From assembly GCF_019264375.1 (NCBI RefSeq), contig NZ_JAHVAI010000007.1:1-64000 (forward strand): a DNA stretch of 64,000 bases, given 5' to 3'. Made by a program: the position numbers and the translations under genes. This DNA is from Sedimentimonas flavescens (GTDB lineage Bacteria > Pseudomonadota > Alphaproteobacteria > Rhodobacterales > Rhodobacteraceae). Below are positions 1 to 10,539 of this stretch, one piece after another (position 1 is the first letter of the stretch; each line of letters begins with the position of its first letter). The notes below the pieces were generated by a model that ran no database searches, was not told where the DNA came from, and worked only from the letters and a program-made list of their open reading frames with translations.

Positions 1-452
1 TCATCCGAAAGACCGTCGCCGGTGATATCCGTGTATTTCGTCCCAGAGATGTCGAACTTCTCGAAGTTCGCGAAGTCCAGACCCGTCTGGTCCGCGCCAG
101 ACGTCCCGGTGATCACATGCGTCGCAGACGTATCCGTGATCGTCCCGACCTGGCCGACCGTCTGAACATAGCCGCTCGGCGTGATCTCTTTGATCTCCTT
201 GCCCGCAACCGTGTAGTCCAGATCCAGGAACGTCCAGAACCCTTCATCATCGATCACGCCGTCGCCATCGAGATCGTCCGTCGTCCCATTCGCCGTCACG
301 ACCGAGTAGCCGTCGTCATTCAGCCCGTTGCCGTTGACGTCGATGAAGATCGTCACGCCGCCAAGACCCGTGTCGTCATCCGAAAGACCGTCGCCGGTGA
401 TATCCGTGTATTTCGTCCCAGAGATGTCGAACTTCTCGAAGTTCGCGAAGTC
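1..452 (-). repeat. Tandem 375-bp coding repeat (77 bp perfectly identical)
   Basis: Positions 1-77 and 376-452 are identical base for base. They are 375 bp (125 codons) apart and in the same reading frame of the large repeat protein. They encode the start of successive SdrD_B-like units. The array probably continues beyond the left edge. Perfect identity including third codon positions suggests recent duplication or gene conversion. Confidence 0.85.
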
Positions 453-2345
453 GCTTGCCTCACCACCTTCATCGCCGAAAGTCTCGCCGCCCACGACGGT
501 GACGGCGTGCCACGGAGTGGTCGTTGGCATCCAATTTCCGTCAGGGCCATCCATGTCCTCGATGACGAAATAGTCACCGACCATCACATCGCCGAAATAG
601 TAGACACCCGAGCCGTTGGTTACCGTCGTCGCAACCGGCGTGCCGGTGCTTAGGGCCGCAGAAATCTCGGCTTCGCTCAGACCGCCGCTATTGTCGGTAT
701 CGATCGTGTCGTCGAACAGATAGATCGTCCAACCCGCGATGGGCGTATCCGTGCCGCCCGCACCGTCGCCGGCCACATCGTTGTATTTTTCACCGGTGAT
801 GTTTCCGGTCGGCTCGTAGTTTCCGAAATCGAACCCATCGAGGGTTTTGTTCAGATCGTTCTTAACCGGGTCGTAGACGTAGCCGAGCGGCCCGAGCTCT
901 TCCGAGCCGGTATCCAGCGACGGGTCGAGCACAGACGCGCCGCCGGAGCCCTGCTCCCACCCGTCCTGCATGACCTCCACGATGATGAACTGGGCATCAG
1001 CAACATGCCCGCCGTTATTTGGAATCTGCGCATCAAGGAAGAAGTTCAGCTCGAACTCGCCGAATTCATTCGTGAAATCGGTCGCATAGGCGCCGAGCTC
1101 ATACTCGTTTTGATCAAGCAGACCATCGCGATCAAGGTCGATATAGGCGCGGATTTCCCAGCCGCTCATCACCTCTTCGCCGTCATCCTGCACGCCATCG
1201 GAATCGATATCATTGAACTTGATGCCGACGACCTCGACGAATTGACGAACCGACCATTCTTCGAAACCGGAATTGTTGGTCCAGTCCGCGACAAGTTCGC
1301 CGTCAACTACATAGTCGTCCTGGTCGCCGAACTTGGAATAGAGCGTGACATAGGTGCCGTCGTTCAGATCAAAGTTCGCCTCCTCGAAACTCGAGAGCGG
1401 CACATACATGATCATGTCCGAAACACCGGAGCCCGCCTGCAGCGTGTAGTCGAGCGCGATCCAGTTATCGACCAGGATCTCGCCGTTCGCATCCAGTTCA
1501 TCGAGCGACCAGACCAGTTCATAATCGGAAAGGTCGACCAAGCCCGGGTCGCCCGAGGGGACCTGTTCGTTCGAGAGATAGATCTGGACTTCGTCGAGCG
1601 AGAGATAGCTGGTCGCCCCTGAATCCGGCTCGTTGATATCAAGACGGAATTCAAGGTACTGAACGGCGTTACCCTCATCGTCGTAAAGCGTTACGACCGG
1701 GATATCGCCGTAGAACAGATCGCGCGTGAAATTCGGGCTGCTATTCTCGTCGTAATCAAGGGGCCGATCGGAGGTATTGTACCCTTCCTCCACCGGATCG
1801 TTGGTGCTGATCCGAACAAACGGATTGATCAGGCCAGTACCGGCGCCCGCCGCGTCGTTTGAGAAGAGGGCGCCATCAAGCTCGACGGTCGTGGGCGCAG
1901 GCCCCGTGAGATCGACATCAGCCCCCGCATCATCCCCGATGCCGTCCGTGAATGTCGCATAGGCGGTGTCGGAGCCGCTCGACGCGCTGACAAGGAAGCG
2001 CTCCCCCGCACTATCGTCCGGGTTCACGTACCATGACGTCACGACCGTTCCGTTTGCCAGACCGTCAAGGTCTCCGTCGCCGCCGTCGGTAACCGTCCAG
2101 CTATCATGGCCATCGCCGCCGAGGTCGATAACGACGTCGTCCGCGGTGCCCAGCACACCGTCCTCACCGGCGTCGCTGACATGCTCAACCTCGAAGGTGA
2201 CACTGGCGCCGTCCTCAAGACCAGAGGCGGTGAAGAAGGCGGTCGATCCCGGCGCGTAATCATCTTTGTCGGTACTGACTGCCAAACCATCGTCAAGGAT
2301 CTGGTCGTCTGACAGAATGACGTCGTTGTTATCTTCCAGTGCCAT
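1..2345 (-). CDS. Large repeat protein with SdrD_B-like domains, C-terminus outside window
   Basis: The ATG is at 2345 and the minus-strand frame stays open to the left edge, giving about 781 visible residues; the C-terminus is missing. The N-terminus (MALEDNNDVILSDDQ) is acidic and has no Sec signal peptide, as in many type I-secreted repeat proteins. A short Ig-like stretch (DKDDYAPGSTAFFTA) lies near residues 26-40, followed by an acidic beta-rich region that I cannot assign. From about residue 374 there are SdrD_B/Cna-B-like units, starting G-x-K-[FY]-x-D near residues 374, 518, 641 and 766. They are rich in D-x-D/N-x-D-G loops, which bind calcium in this family. The last two units repeat with a 375-bp period. 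A purine-rich GGGGGC sequence precedes the ATG. A surface adhesin or matrix protein is the likely role, by inference. Its substrate and secretion partner are not visible. Confidence 0.8.
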   Translation of the reverse strand, partial: MALEDNNDVILSDDQILDDGLAVSTDKDDYAPGSTAFFTASGLEDGASVTFEVEHVSDAGEDGVLGTADDVVIDLGGDGHDSWTVTDGGDGDLDGLANGTVVTSWYVNPDDSAGERFLVSASSGSDTAYATFTDGIGDDAGADVDLTGPAPTTVELDGALFSNDAAGAGTGLINPFVRISTNDPVEEGYNTSDRPLDYDENSSPNFTRDLFYGDIPVVTLYDDEGNAVQYLEFRLDINEPDSGATSYLSLDEVQIYLSNEQVPSGDPGLVDLSDYELVWSLDELDANGEILVDNWIALDYTLQAGSGVSDMIMYVPLSSFEEANFDLNDGTYVTLYSKFGDQDDYVVDGELVADWTNNSGFEEWSVRQFVEVVGIKFNDIDSDGVQDDGEEVMSGWEIRAYIDLDRDGLLDQNEYELGAYATDFTNEFGEFELNFFLDAQIPNNGGHVADAQFIIVEVMQDGWEQGSGGASVLDPSLDTGSEELGPLGYVYDPVKNDLNKTLDGFDFGNYEPTGNITGEKYNDVAGDGAGGTDTPIAGWTIYLFDDTIDTDNSGGLSEAEISAALSTGTPVATTVTNGSGVYYFGDVMVGDYFVIEDMDGPDGNWMPTTTPWHAVTVVGGETFGDEGGEASDFANFEKFDISGTKYTDITGDGLSDDDTGLGGVTIFIDVNGNGLNDDGYSVVTANGTTDDLDGDGVIDDEGFWTFLDLDYTVAGKEIKEITPSGYVQTVGQVGTITDTSATHVITGTSGADQTGLDFANFEKFDISGTKYTDITGDGLSD

Positions 2346-2949
2346 GTCTAGCCCCCACAAAATCAATTTCAAACGCATGCGATCGAAATGCGCGGCGGGC
2401 GCTCGGCCGGCCGCATCCAATCATCCTGATCGCTCTAGGAAGCCGGCCCATTCGCCGGTCGGCCCCGCCAAAACTCCATCAATACCGGCGACAGGCGCCG
2501 ATGGTGCTCAGGTCGTGCTGTCTGACATGCCTCGTGGAGTTCGCTTGCTCACCCATGGAAACTCTGGATGCGACTACGAACTGCGTTGTTTCATTATTGG
2601 CTTCAATAATTCACGCCCTACGAACTTGTTCGGGCACGGTAGCAAGAAAGTTACGCAAACACTCCGTGTGCGTTTAATAGAATATGGCGAAAGTGTGGCT
2701 TTGGTGCGGCAAATTGTCAATTACGTAAAGGAAGCCATTGCCTCAGCCGGAGATTGTATCCGGGAGAGTGACAGCGCCGACAACGCGTAAGCACGGCGCC
2801 CAAACGACGCGAATCCCTCGGAATCGAGGAGGCAAGCCACATTGTGTGTATTTTGGCAACAATCAGCCCCCGGCGATTTGCGGCACCGAATGCCTCACCC
2901 CGAGATCGATTCGCCTTAGTGCAGGATCGCGTGCAATCCGACGGACACC
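2346..2949. other. Non-coding gap between gyrB and the repeat-protein gene
   Basis: I see no convincing gene in this 604-bp stretch; the short open frames lack conserved motifs. Positions 2570-2730 are clearly more AT-rich than the surroundings. They hold a palindrome (ATTATTG-gctt-CAATAAT, 2593-2610) flanked by two copies of CTACGAACT (2574-2582 and 2618-2626). The region probably carries the promoter of the repeat-protein gene, which starts at 2345 and reads away to the left. No rho-independent terminator is obvious behind gyrB. Confidence 0.5.
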
Positions 2950-5412
<2,463 letters not shown>

Positions 5413-5428
5413 TCAATATCACCGGCGA

Positions 5429-5457
5429 TTTATAGTGGGTCGGCGGGGGAATGTCAC
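5429..5457 (-). promoter_or_regulatory. Likely sigma70-type promoter of gyrB
   Basis: Read on the minus strand, a -35-like GTGACA (5457-5452) is separated by exactly 17 bp from a -10-like TATAAA (5434-5429), 29 bp before the gyrB ATG. Five of six bases match the -35 consensus and five of six the -10. This would let gyrB be transcribed separately from the dnaA operon. Confidence 0.5.
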
Positions 5458-5482
5458 GTCCAAGACACAAGATTTGGTGGGC

Positions 5483-5920
5483 TTATGACGCAGGCGGAAT
5501 GCTGAGCGCCCCATCGGCAGAGAGCGCCCAGAACGGGTTCATCGCCAATTCCCAGACATGGCCGTCGGGATCGGTGAAATAGCCCGAGTATCCGCCCCAG
5601 AAGACCTTTTCAGGCGCCTTCAGCGCCGTAGCCCCCGCCGCCAGCGCGGCAGCAAAAGCGGCATCCACCTCGGCCTCGGTATCGAAGTTCTGTGCCAGCG
5701 TCATCGCGCCGGTGCCAAGCGCGGCGCCCGGCCGCCCCTGATCGGCCGCCAGATCCGCGCGCCCGAAGAGGCCCAGGGCCATCCCGGAAAGCTGGAAAAA
5801 GACCACGCTATCGAGCGCCTGAACCGGGCGCCAGCCAAGCGCCTCGTAAAACGCCCGCGCCCGCGGGATGTCAGCCACGCCGAGGGTGATCAGGGTGACG
5901 CGCTGCTTGGGATAACTCAT
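5483..5920 (-). CDS. VOC-family (glyoxalase-like) protein
   Basis: This is a 145-residue protein of the vicinal oxygen chelate fold. It starts RVTLITLGVADIPRARAFYEALGW, the classic first beta-alpha-beta-beta module, and ends YSGYFTDPDGHVWELAMNPFW, the second module with its metal-ligand glutamate. Proteins of this type may be lyases, dioxygenases or resistance proteins, and the substrate cannot be told from sequence. Its ATG overlaps the recF stop as ATGA, so it is translationally coupled to recF. It sits between recF and gyrB, an unexpected place for a metabolic gene. Confidence 0.9.
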   Translation of the reverse strand: MSYPKQRVTLITLGVADIPRARAFYEALGWRPVQALDSVVFFQLSGMALGLFGRADLAADQGRPGAALGTGAMTLAQNFDTEAEVDAAFAAALAAGATALKAPEKVFWGGYSGYFTDPDGHVWELAMNPFWALSADGALSIPPAS

Positions 5921-6978
5921 AGTGCGCTCCTTTCGTTGACCTGCGAGACACCTTCGTGCTCGACGACCTCGTAATAGCGCCCACGCGGCCCGAGGCTGTC
6001 GTAAAGCTCGGCCCCCGTCCCGGTCATCACGACCTGCGCGGGCAGGGTGCAGATCTCGTCATAAAGCGCCGCGCGCCGTCCCGCATCAAGATGCGCGGCC
6101 ACCTCATCAAGCAGCACCACGACCGGCTCCCCCGCCAGCGCGCGGGCATTCGCCAGCACGAGCGAAATCAACAGCGCCTTTTGCTCTCCGGTCGAGCAGA
6201 GTGCGGCGGGCACGTCCTTCTCGGCATAGATCGCCTCAAGATCGACGCGGTGCGGTCCTTCGAGCGTCCGCCCCGCCGCCATGTCGCGCCGCCGCCCCTC
6301 GGCCAGCGCGGCGGCCAGATCCTCGGGGCCGCCATTGACGATGGCCAGATGCGCGGCGGGAAAGGCGGTTGCCGCGCCATCCTGCGCCGCTGAAATGCGG
6401 GCCAGTGCCTCGGCACGATTGGCGGCGATCAGCGCGGCGGCCTCGGCCATCTGGCCCTCCAGCGCGTGATACCAGCGCTGATCGCTGACCTGATCCTTGA
6501 GCAGCCGGTTACGCTCGCGCATGGCCTTCTCATAGGCCAGAACCGCCTCGGCATGGGCGGGCACGAAGGACAGGGTGATCCGATCGAGAAACCGTCGCCG
6601 TCCCTCGGCCCCCTCGATCCACAGCCGGTCCATCGCGGGCACCAGCCAGAGCACCCGCAGGATGCGCCCAAGCGCTACCTGAGGCGCCGCCTTGCCATCG
6701 ATCAACACCTCGCGCGAGGCGCCGGGCAGGGCCGTGGTTTCGATCTCGTGCAACTCGGTCTCGGCGCGGATCTTCCAGCCCACCGCCTCGGCGCGGCGCA
6801 TCAACTCTTCGGCCGAGGCCCGCCGCAACCCGCGGCCGGGGCTGAGCAAGGAAATCGCCTCAAGGATATTGGTCTTGCCCGCGCCATTCGGCCCGTAGAT
6901 CGCCACCGGCCGCCCGTCGAACGCCAGATGCGAACGCCGATGCGAGCGGAACTGCAATAGAGTCAGCTCCCTCAGCAT
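5917..6978 (-). CDS. recF: DNA replication/repair protein RecF
   Basis: RecF is an SMC-like ATPase that helps load RecA at gaps in DNA, acting with RecO and RecR. The 353 residues match the family. Walker A is GPNGAGKTN at residues 29-37. The C-terminal half has the ABC signature region (STGEQKALLISLVLANARAL) and Walker B VVLLDEVAAHLD. It lies downstream of dnaN and overlaps the following VOC gene by 4 bp, so it is part of the dnaA-dnaN-recF run. Confidence 0.96.
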   Translation of the reverse strand: MLRELTLLQFRSHRRSHLAFDGRPVAIYGPNGAGKTNILEAISLLSPGRGLRRASAEELMRRAEAVGWKIRAETELHEIETTALPGASREVLIDGKAAPQVALGRILRVLWLVPAMDRLWIEGAEGRRRFLDRITLSFVPAHAEAVLAYEKAMRERNRLLKDQVSDQRWYHALEGQMAEAAALIAANRAEALARISAAQDGAATAFPAAHLAIVNGGPEDLAAALAEGRRRDMAAGRTLEGPHRVDLEAIYAEKDVPAALCSTGEQKALLISLVLANARALAGEPVVVLLDEVAAHLDAGRRAALYDEICTLPAQVVMTGTGAELYDSLGPRGRYYEVVEHEGVSQVNERSAL

Positions 6979-7024
6979 CGGCGCCCTTTCACTGCATTGG
7001 ATCGCAGACCGGAACCGGCCCCGA

Positions 7025-8143
7025 TCACACGCGCATCGGCATCACGACATAGACCGCCGAGGTGTCGTTGCCCTCGCGCATCAGCGTCGGATCGCCGGAA
7101 GAGTTGAACATGAAGACGGCGTTCTCGCGGTCCACCTGGCTTGCGATTTCAAGCAGATACTTGGCGTTGAAGCCAATTTCGAGCCGCTCGTCGCCATAGG
7201 CCACGGCCAGTTCTTCCTCGGCCGCACCCGCATCGGGGGCGTTGACCGACAGCACCAGCCGGTCTTCGTCGAGGCTGAGCTTGACGGCGCGCGAACGCTC
7301 GGACGAGACGGTCGCCACGCGGTCCACGGCCTTGGCAAATTCCGAGGCATCGACCTCAAGCCGGCGGGTGTTACCCATCGGAATGACGCGCGTGTAATCA
7401 GGGAAGGTGCCGTCGATGACTTTCGAGGTCAACGTGATCACCGGGGTGGCAAAGCGCACCTTGGTTTCGGAAACCGAAACCGCGATGGCGGTTTCGTCGT
7501 CATCCAGAAGCTTGCGCAGCTCGTTCACCGTTTTGCGCGGCACGATTACGCCGGGCATCCCCTGCGCACCATCGGGCAGGGGCGCATCGATCCGCGCCAG
7601 CCGGTGGCCATCGGTCGCCACGCAGCGCAGCGCCGGGCCATCTTCGCCCGTCGCGACATGCATATAGACGCCGTTGAGGTAATAGCGCGTCTCTTCGGTC
7701 GAGATCGCGAATTTCGACTTGTCGAAGAGGCGCCGCAGCACGCCCGCCTTGGCCGAGAAATTCGCCGTATATTCCGACGAGGCCATGACCGGGAAATCTT
7801 CCTTGGGCAGCGTGGCGAGGTTGAAACTCGACCGCCCCGCCTGGATCGTCAGCCGCCCCGCCGCCGCATCATCGGTCAGCGAGATAAGCGCGCCATCGGG
7901 CAGTTTGCGCACAATCTCATGCAGCATGACCGCCGAAACGGTGGTGGCGCCAGCGCGTTCAACCTGCGCGGGGGCCTTGTCGACCACCTCGATATCAAGG
8001 TCGGTGGCGCGGAACGATACCGTGCTGCCTTCCGCCTCGATCAGCACATTCGCGAGGATCGGAATCGTGTTGCGGCGCTCGACGACCGACTGAGCCTGAG
8101 CCACCGCCTTCAGAAGCGCGGCACGTTCGATGCTGAATTTCAT
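7025..8143 (-). CDS. dnaN: DNA polymerase III beta sliding clamp
   Basis: This is the processivity clamp that encircles DNA and tethers DNA polymerase III. I chose the ATG at 8143 (MKFSIERAALLKAVAQAQ) because this is the universal DnaN N-terminus and gives the standard 372 residues; a GGGGG stretch lies about 8 bases upstream. The open frame extends 19 codons further but has no family match there. Three repeated clamp domains are readable, with VVERRNTIPILANVLIEA in the first, and the protein ends in the conserved VMPMRV. It follows dnaA after 114 bp and precedes recF on the same strand. Confidence 0.97.
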   Translation of the reverse strand: MKFSIERAALLKAVAQAQSVVERRNTIPILANVLIEAEGSTVSFRATDLDIEVVDKAPAQVERAGATTVSAVMLHEIVRKLPDGALISLTDDAAAGRLTIQAGRSSFNLATLPKEDFPVMASSEYTANFSAKAGVLRRLFDKSKFAISTEETRYYLNGVYMHVATGEDGPALRCVATDGHRLARIDAPLPDGAQGMPGVIVPRKTVNELRKLLDDDETAIAVSVSETKVRFATPVITLTSKVIDGTFPDYTRVIPMGNTRRLEVDASEFAKAVDRVATVSSERSRAVKLSLDEDRLVLSVNAPDAGAAEEELAVAYGDERLEIGFNAKYLLEIASQVDRENAVFMFNSSGDPTLMREGNDTSAVYVVMPMRV

Positions 8144-8257
8144 TTCCATCCCCCACGGCAGACCGGAACGGAAAGGTAACATCTCTCCGCTCAGGCTCAA
8201 GATTTTTCAGGACATTCGGCCGCTTTGGCGCGGGCGTCAAGGGCTCGGCGTGTCGCG

Positions 8258-9631
8258 TCAGCTTTCCAGAAGCCGACGCAGCAGCGCGATATCCTCGGCC
8301 AGTTGCCGATCGCCGTCCTTCAATTCCTCGATCTTGCGGATGCCATGCATGATCGTGGTGTGGTCACGGCCACCGAAACGACGCCCGATCTCGGGCAGGC
8401 TGCGGGTGGTCAGCTGCTTGGACAGATACATCGCCACCTGACGCGGACGCGCGATGGTGCGCACGCGCTTGGGCCCGATCATATCGGACAGGCGGACGTT
8501 GTAATGCTCGGCCACCTTGCGCTGGATCTCCTCGATCGAAACCTTGCGATCCGAGGCGCGCAGGATGTCGGTCAGGCATTCCTGCGCCAGATCCAGCGTG
8601 ATCTCGCGCCCGACCAGCGAGGCGAAGGCGAAGAGACGGGTCAGCGCGCCTTCCAGCACTCGAACGTTGGTCGTGATGCGATGCGCGAGGAACTCCAGCA
8701 CGCCCGAGGCCAGCTTGAGGCCCGGATACTGGGCGCGGTAGGCCTCGGTCTTGGTCTGAAGGATGCCAAGGCGCAGCTCATAGTCGGTCGGGTGCAGATC
8801 GACCACGAGGCCGCACTGCAGACGCGATTTGATACGCTCTTCGAGATCCTTGATTTCTCCCGGCGCGCGGTCGGCCGAGATGACGATCTGCTTGCCCTGA
8901 TCGACAAGCGCGTTGAACGTGTGGAAGAATTCTTCCTGCGTGCTGTCCTTGCCGGCGATGAATTGCACGTCATCGACCATCAGCACATCGACCGAGCGGA
9001 ACAGCTCCTTGAAGTCCATGATCTGACGCTCACGCAGGGCCTGCACGAAGCGATACATAAACTGTTCGGCCGAGAGATAGAGCACGCGCAGGTCGGGGCG
9101 GCGGATCTGCAGCTCATGCGCGATGGCATGCATCAGGTGGGTCTTACCAAGACCCACGCCGCCATAGAGGAACAGCGGGTTGAAGGTAACCGGACCGCCC
9201 TCGGCCACGCGGCGCGCGGCGGCATGGGCCAGCTCGTTCGGTTTGCCGACAACGAAACTGTCGAAGGTGAAGCGCGCATCAAGCGGCGCGCCGGGAAGCT
9301 CGGCGCCATCGACCGGGCGCGCAACACGGGCGCGCGCCGGAGCCGGGGCCACGGCGGGTTTTGAGATTTCGGCTGCGGGAATCGCACGCAGGGCAGGCAC
9401 ACGGATGTCGATCCGCTCGGCCGCGACACCGGCCGCGCGCAGCTCGCGCAGAATCGGTTCGGCGAAATTGCGCGACACCCAGTCACGCATGAATTTGGTC
9501 GGTGCTTCGAAGGCCGCGATGCCTTCGGACATCTCGATCAGCCGAAGCGGCGCGATCCAGGTCGAGTAGTTGTTCTTGCCAACGCTCTTGAGAAGCTCAT
9601 CACACACCCGCCCCCAGGTCTCGTCCGTCAT
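8258..9631 (-). CDS. dnaA: Chromosomal replication initiator DnaA
   Basis: DnaA is the AAA+ initiator that binds DnaA boxes and melts the origin. The 457 residues have the usual order: N-terminal DnaB-interaction domain (WGRVCDELLKSVGKNNYSTWI), a short variable linker, AAA+ domain with Walker A GGVGLGKTH near residues 157-165 and Walker B VLMVDDVQFIAGK, then the C-terminal DNA-binding helix with the signature FGGRDHTTIMHG near residue 420. It heads the minus-strand dnaA-dnaN-recF run. The 430 bp upstream carry seven GANTC sites, which suggests control by CcrM-type methylation. Confidence 0.98.
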   Translation of the reverse strand: MTDETWGRVCDELLKSVGKNNYSTWIAPLRLIEMSEGIAAFEAPTKFMRDWVSRNFAEPILRELRAAGVAAERIDIRVPALRAIPAAEISKPAVAPAPARARVARPVDGAELPGAPLDARFTFDSFVVGKPNELAHAAARRVAEGGPVTFNPLFLYGGVGLGKTHLMHAIAHELQIRRPDLRVLYLSAEQFMYRFVQALRERQIMDFKELFRSVDVLMVDDVQFIAGKDSTQEEFFHTFNALVDQGKQIVISADRAPGEIKDLEERIKSRLQCGLVVDLHPTDYELRLGILQTKTEAYRAQYPGLKLASGVLEFLAHRITTNVRVLEGALTRLFAFASLVGREITLDLAQECLTDILRASDRKVSIEEIQRKVAEHYNVRLSDMIGPKRVRTIARPRQVAMYLSKQLTTRSLPEIGRRFGGRDHTTIMHGIRKIEELKDGDRQLAEDIALLRRLLES

Positions 9632-10062
9632 TTTCTTGCCTATTCAAAACACACACGGTCAGCCGCATCCGCATCCCCTGGCATTGCTGGCCTTAACCCC
9701 GCGTGAGTGGAGCGCGCAGCCAGCGATTGGGACACAGAAAACCGGCCCGGGAATCCCGAGTCAGGCAGTATCTGCCGATGGCGAGGGCGCAGAGCCCTCA
9801 GGAATCGGATTCGCATCATTCGAGGCCAGGAGACCCGGCTGTTTTTACTTGTCGTGGCAGACGTTTATGCCTGCTCCAGTCCCGAAAAGATGCGTCATGT
9901 CCCCCAAGGCGACGTGAATCGCAAGTAGACGCTAGCGCGGCGCGGAGCCCCCACGCAACCGATCTTCACTCTTGACGCAGGATTCGTGTCACCGAATCTG
10001 CGCCAGTTGGTCAAACCTGCAACACCTCATTTTAAACATTTGAAAAACAACAAAAAATAAAA
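9632..10062. promoter_or_regulatory. dnaA upstream region with a cluster of seven GANTC sites
   Basis: This non-coding stretch between the dnaA start and the rpsT terminator must hold the dnaA promoter. GANTC, the target of the alphaproteobacterial methylase CcrM, occurs at 9751, 9758, 9802, 9808, 9916, 9981 and 9994; fewer than two would be expected by chance in this length. The last two form the dyad GATTCG-N6-CGAATC (9981-9998). Bases 10027-10062 are AT-rich. I found no consensus DnaA box here, so I do not call it an origin. Confidence 0.55.
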
Positions 10063-10080
10063 GGCGCCCGATTGGGCGCC
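10063..10080 (-). terminator. Rho-independent terminator of rpsT
   Basis: A perfect 7-bp stem, ggcgccc (10063-10069) with gggcgcc (10074-10080), has a 4-base loop. On the minus strand it is followed by a T-rich run (10062 down to 10051). It lies 28 bp behind the rpsT stop codon. Confidence 0.9.
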
Positions 10081-10108
10081 TTTGGCAACAGTCTGTTTCA
10101 GCGGACAA

Positions 10109-10375
10109 TCAGACCGCGAGAGCTTTCACGCGCGCAGCAAGGCGCGAGATCTTGCGCGACACGGTATTCTTGTGCAGCACGCCCTTGGTCACGCCACGGG
10201 CCAGTTCCGGCTGAGCGGCACGCAGAGCAGCAACGGCAGCTTCGGCATTGCCCGAAGCGATCGCTTCTTCGACCTTGCGCACATAGGTGCGGATGCGCGA
10301 ACGGCGAGCTTTGTTGATGTCGTTGCGGCGCTCGTTCTGGCGGGCGCGTTTCTTGGACTGGGGCGTATTGGCCAT
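10109..10375 (-). CDS. rpsT: 30S ribosomal protein S20
   Basis: This small basic protein binds 16S rRNA in the small subunit. The 88 residues start [18 protein letters not shown] and end in the helix [19 protein letters not shown], both typical of S20. The ATG at 10375 is chosen over an in-frame start 16 codons upstream because MANT(P/K)S is the family N-terminus. It lies upstream of dnaA on the same strand and has its own strong terminator, so it is a separate transcription unit. Confidence 0.97.
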   Translation of the reverse strand: MANTPQSKKRARQNERRNDINKARRSRIRTYVRKVEEAIASGNAEAAVAALRAAQPELARGVTKGVLHKNTVSRKISRLAARVKALAV

Positions 10376-10510
10376 GTGTTTTTCCGACTTTCCGGGTCTG
10401 TTACAATTTCGATTGCGCAACAAAGCCCGGTCGTCCCAGCGAACCGGTTGATTCTAGCCTGAGCGGGCTCCACGCGCATGTGAGGCGGCCTCATAAACGA
10501 GAATCGCCAA

Positions 10511-10536
10511 AAAGAAAAGCCCCGAAGGGGGCCTTT
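10511..10536 (-). terminator. Rho-independent terminator behind the enoyl-CoA hydratase gene
   Basis: On the minus strand the sequence reads aaggccccc-ttcg-gggctttt, a GC stem with a UUCG-type loop followed by a T run. It begins 4 bp behind the stop of the hydratase gene at 10540 and separates it from rpsT. Confidence 0.85.
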
Positions 10537-10539
10537 CGC

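Noticed and set aside
2266-2790. Plus-strand open frame in the gap before the repeat protein
   Set aside because: It overlaps the start of the repeat gene, has no ribosome-binding site and no conserved pattern.
8225-9364. 379-codon open frame opposite dnaA
   Set aside because: It is antisense to a complete dnaA with all motifs and shows no recognisable protein.
9632-10062. Replication origin next to dnaA
   Set aside because: No DnaA box was found and the AT-rich part is short and next to a terminator; I keep it only as a promoter region.
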